Position numbers and translations under genes: made by a program
Source of the DNA: Cryptomeria japonica
Lineage: Eukaryota; Streptophyta; Pinopsida; Cupressales; Cupressaceae
Length of the DNA stretch: 64,000 nucleotides
NCBI RefSeq assembly: GCF_030272615.1
Contig: NC_081410.1
Span: 569,305,152 to 569,369,151 of the forward strand
Direction of reading: 5' to 3'
Shown: in pieces, positions 61,140 to 64,000 of the stretch
Layout: each line of letters begins with the position of its first letter
How positions within the stretch are numbered: the first letter of the stretch is position 1
The notes under the pieces: generated by a model
Databases searched by the model: none
Seen by the model: the letters and a program-made list of their open reading frames with translations, nothing else
What the model was told of the DNA's origin: nothing

Positions 61140-61690
61140 GTTTACCTTTTAGAGGGCCTACCTCTCCAGAAGCCCTTAAGGCTCGGTTAGAGGGAACGAC
61201 CCAAGTGGTAATGGGCTAAAGCCAAGCTCTTCCGAACCACTATAAATAAATGTGTTTGTGACGAAAGTTGCAAGCAACGAGTGCTGATTAGTTCATACCG
61301 ATGACATGTCTCCCCATAAACCCTATAGAGCACAACCTATATAGGCTGGGAGCCTTCCTTAACAGAGTGTATGCTACTGCATGTATGGCCACTCGAGCAG
61401 ATGCCCTTACTAGAAACCATTTGTGTTAGAAGCCAAAACTCTTCTAGTTGTTAACGCAGGAGGTCAGACCTCTGAAGCGGCTCACATTCTTACTATTCTT
61501 AGTAGAGATAAAAAGTTCACCACAGGGAGTTTTCATGGGAATTGATGCTTGGCTACCTCAGAGAAGTGAGTGTCGAGGGTGGAGCCAGTGGGGTCAAGCA
61601 TCTAAGTATCCGTTCTGAATTGCGTAGCTCGGGGTAACCCCCCAAGTGAGATTCAACAACTATTGTCCTGGCCAGCCTTAGGATTGTGCT
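61140..61690 (+). other. Structured-looking block in the Gypsy G leader
   Basis: About 550 bp of balanced base composition between AT-rich flanks, with no supported frame. Short strong hairpins can be drawn: GAGGTC/GACCTC (about 61471-61483), GGGG-TAA-CCCC (about 61633), GGCT/AGCC inside AGTGGT...ACCACT (about 61195-61245) and GTTGC/GCAAC near 61269. It probably acts as RNA (packaging, dimerisation or translation of gag), which is inference. Confidence 0.5.
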
Positions 61691-62660
61691 TGAATGTGTT
61701 TTTATTGCAAAATCAAACAAGCATTTTGTTTGCCATGTTTTCAGAGTGTGTTCACAAACAAACAAGAACATTTCACAATCAACACCACACTTGAAATTGA
61801 AACACTTTACAAAAACCTTGGTCTAAGCTTTGAAGTATCCATCCACATTGTAAAACAACATTGTCCTTGAAATGTTGAACTTGTGTTCTCAAAACAATCA
61901 TTTCAAATCTCTTGAGACATCACTTTTGGAGTTTTGATCTTTTAGGTCCTCATATAGTCACATCATTCTAGTTTCCCATACCCTTTTAGGTCCTTGCATA
62001 GTCTTCACCTAGTTGCACCTTTCATCCTTGCACATCTTATTTAATCATACCTAGTCTTTGCATATCCCCCCTAGATCAAACCCATGCATAATCCCCTTGG
62101 ATCCATACCCATAATCTTTGCATAGCCTTTCATCATTACTTTAGGACATAACCTTAAACCCTGCACAAGTTCCTTAGGTCATTTCATCATTGGTCCTAGC
62201 ATTTCATTATTATTTGCATACCAAAATCCAAAAAAAAACCAAAAACATTGCTTGCACTTAGGATTTCTCATCTTAGGACTGACATCAACTTTTGATCATC
62301 AATCCCCCTTATCACTTGAGGCACATCTTCCTTGAGTTAGGAAATCTATCAGTTTCCTTGAGTTGTTATTCCGCTTAGAGTTCATCATCTCCTATTATAG
62401 CATGCCCTCTCTTTGATAGCTTATCCTTGTGTTTATCCATCATAGCAAAAGTCAAACCCCACATTGGAAATATTTTGCATCAACTCTTTAGCACATTCCC
62501 TTCTCAATAATGTCACATAGATTGCATTTTTGTATTGATCCTTACCACTTCCTAATCTCACTTATATCATATAGTTCCCCCTTTGCACTTTAGTGCTTTC
62601 ATCATACCTAGAGTCTCATACATTGTCCTAGGTCAAAGATCAGAACTATCGTAAATCTCC
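61691..62660 (+). other. Rest of the Gypsy G leader, no gene seen
   Basis: AT-rich, with repeated short phrases such as CTTTTAGGTCCT and CATAATCTTTGCATAGCC. No frame above 60 codons on the plus strand. Confidence 0.5.
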
Positions 62661-64000
62661 ATGGCTACCTTGGCCCAACAAATTCAAGAGCTCAAGATAG
62701 AAATATCTGACATTCAAGTTCAACAAAATGAATCAATGACCCCTTTTGAGAAACAAATTCATGATATCAACAGTGACAAACTTCAAGGAATGCTAAATTG
62801 ACTATATAAGGTGGAACAATAAATAATTGAAATTCAAAAGCCAAATCTTAAGAAAGATCACATGAATTCTTCACTAAGACAACAAGACATTTGTTCTAAG
62901 TATCCCCTAGATAGATAGTTTACACCATTGGGGCAATCTATTGAGTCAGCTTTGAAAGAGCTTCTTGAGCACAATCTTATCATACTGCCTAACAAAACTA
63001 CATGGGGATGTGAATTTTTGAGCAATTATTGTGAATATCATAGACATAACAAACATAAGATTCAAGACCTCCTTGATAATGGTATCATTGAAATTTAAGA
63101 TCCTAATGACTCATCTATAGAGAAACAAGGCAGTACTCTTAAGAATGATCAAAATAGTACACCTATGTCTAGCAAGGATCTATATGTGGCCTCTATCTCT
63201 TCCATGATGCCTTCATCTCCTAAAACTTCTCAACAAAAATCCATACCATCTCCTTCAAACAATGAACATAATGGTGAAACTTCTCATGTTGAACCTCCAA
63301 GGATATCAACAGTACAAATCCAAGCTAACCCATTATTTTATATAAATCCTTTATATGATTAAGATATCTTAGATCCTATGCCATCATGCACTCCAATTCC
63401 AATCATACCCACTCTATAAGGCCCCATCCAAAATGCTTTACCATTATGCAAAAACATGAACACCTTCCAAGGATCCCCCATGCATATTGCAAACACTACC
63501 CCTTCCTTAGAAGTGGCTCCATGTCAAGAGGATAATCTGAAAAATGAAGAAATGAGTTCTATCATAAATCAAGATCAAGACACCAAAACTCTCCAATCCC
63601 ATCTGATGGTTGAAAAAGATCCTACCTCCCTAGAATCCCATGATGATCCCCTTGTACCTTTCTATTTCTTCCAAGATGATCCCCTTCCATCTCAAGAGAG
63701 AAGCATCCTTCCAAATCCTATTCCTAATCCACTTCCTAAGCAAGATCATGATGCCTCTTCCACCTTTTCAAATGGTCCTACTCAAAATTAAGTGTCAAAC
63801 ACCCTTCCTACTCTATCCAATGGTCCTCTTCCATGTCAATATCAAAGTATCCCTTTATTCCCTTGTCATAATTCTCCATGTTTGCCTCAATATTCCATCA
63901 TTCCCATAAAGCCTTCCCATTATCCTATCATTCCTTGCAAGACACCTCCACCTCAAAGTGGACTTGCCTCTAGCATCAAAAGTAAGAAAAAACCCTTTGT
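62661..64000 (+). pseudogene. Gypsy G gag, 5' part, running off the window
   Basis: Starts ATG 62661 (MATLAQQIQELKIEISDIQ), a coiled-coil beginning usual for this gag type, and stays in one frame to the last base (about 446 codons). Seven stops interrupt it: TGA 62799, TAA 62820, TAG 62916, TAA 63096, TAA 63360, TAA 63417 and TAA 63789. The block SNYCEYHRHNKHKIQDLLDN resembles the zinc-binding region of Gypsy Gag proteins that reads C..H....H....LK..I..LI.NG. The rest is Pro/Ser/Gln-rich. All stops fit C-to-T changes. The pol part lies beyond the window. Confidence 0.7.

Overview
The window looks like intergenic DNA from a large, repeat-rich plant nuclear genome. Every protein-coding signal that can be recognised belongs to an LTR retrotransposon, the spacers are AT-rich, and no host gene or structural RNA gene was found. 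The very long Gypsy LTRs and stacked insertions suggest a gymnosperm (conifer-like) source. That is an inference, not something the sequence proves.

Layout. (A) Positions 1-26962 hold an LTR element on the plus strand whose 5' end lies outside the window. It carries a coiled-coil/zinc-knuckle gag-like frame (ORF A, 28-1100), a long unrecognised second frame (ORF B, 19581-25512) and a 3' LTR (25769-26962). No integrase or reverse transcriptase is visible. (A1) A gag-protease-only Copia-type element is inserted between ORF A and ORF B at 1223-19252 (target duplication GAAGC). (A1a) Inside the gag frame of A1 sits a complete Gypsy chromovirus-like element at 2669-16518 (duplication CTGAT) with LTRs of about 4.4-4.5 kb. 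(A2) ORF B is also split by a short minus-strand LTR element at 22233-24970 (duplication CTCAA) whose LTRs look identical. (C) 27550-30730 is a decayed Copia RT/RNase H with a downstream LTR. (D) 30735-38983 contains two direct copies, about 2.4 kb each, of an unclassified repeat. The second copy ends where (E) begins, a minus-strand element related to A (38984-44441). (F) 44442-58118 carries an unrecognised acidic ORF, split by a full-length Copia at 48897-56600 (duplication AAGTG). (G) 58119-64000 is an LTR, a long leader with a structured-looking block, and the gag of a Gypsy element that runs off the end.

Several elements are broken in the same way. Reading frames stay in register over kilobases but are punctuated by stops at places where CAG, CAA or CGA codons are expected. 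This fits C-to-T decay of methylated DNA rather than indel decay.

The order of insertion can be read from the duplications. A1 and A2 landed in A, the Gypsy landed in A1, and the full-length Copia landed in F. A2 looks like the youngest. The features most worth follow-up are the hairpin array in the giant Gypsy LTRs, the ORF A/ORF B element family, the gag-protease element with an acidic tail in place of polymerase, a 3' block shared by A1 and A2, and the structured leader at 61140-61690.
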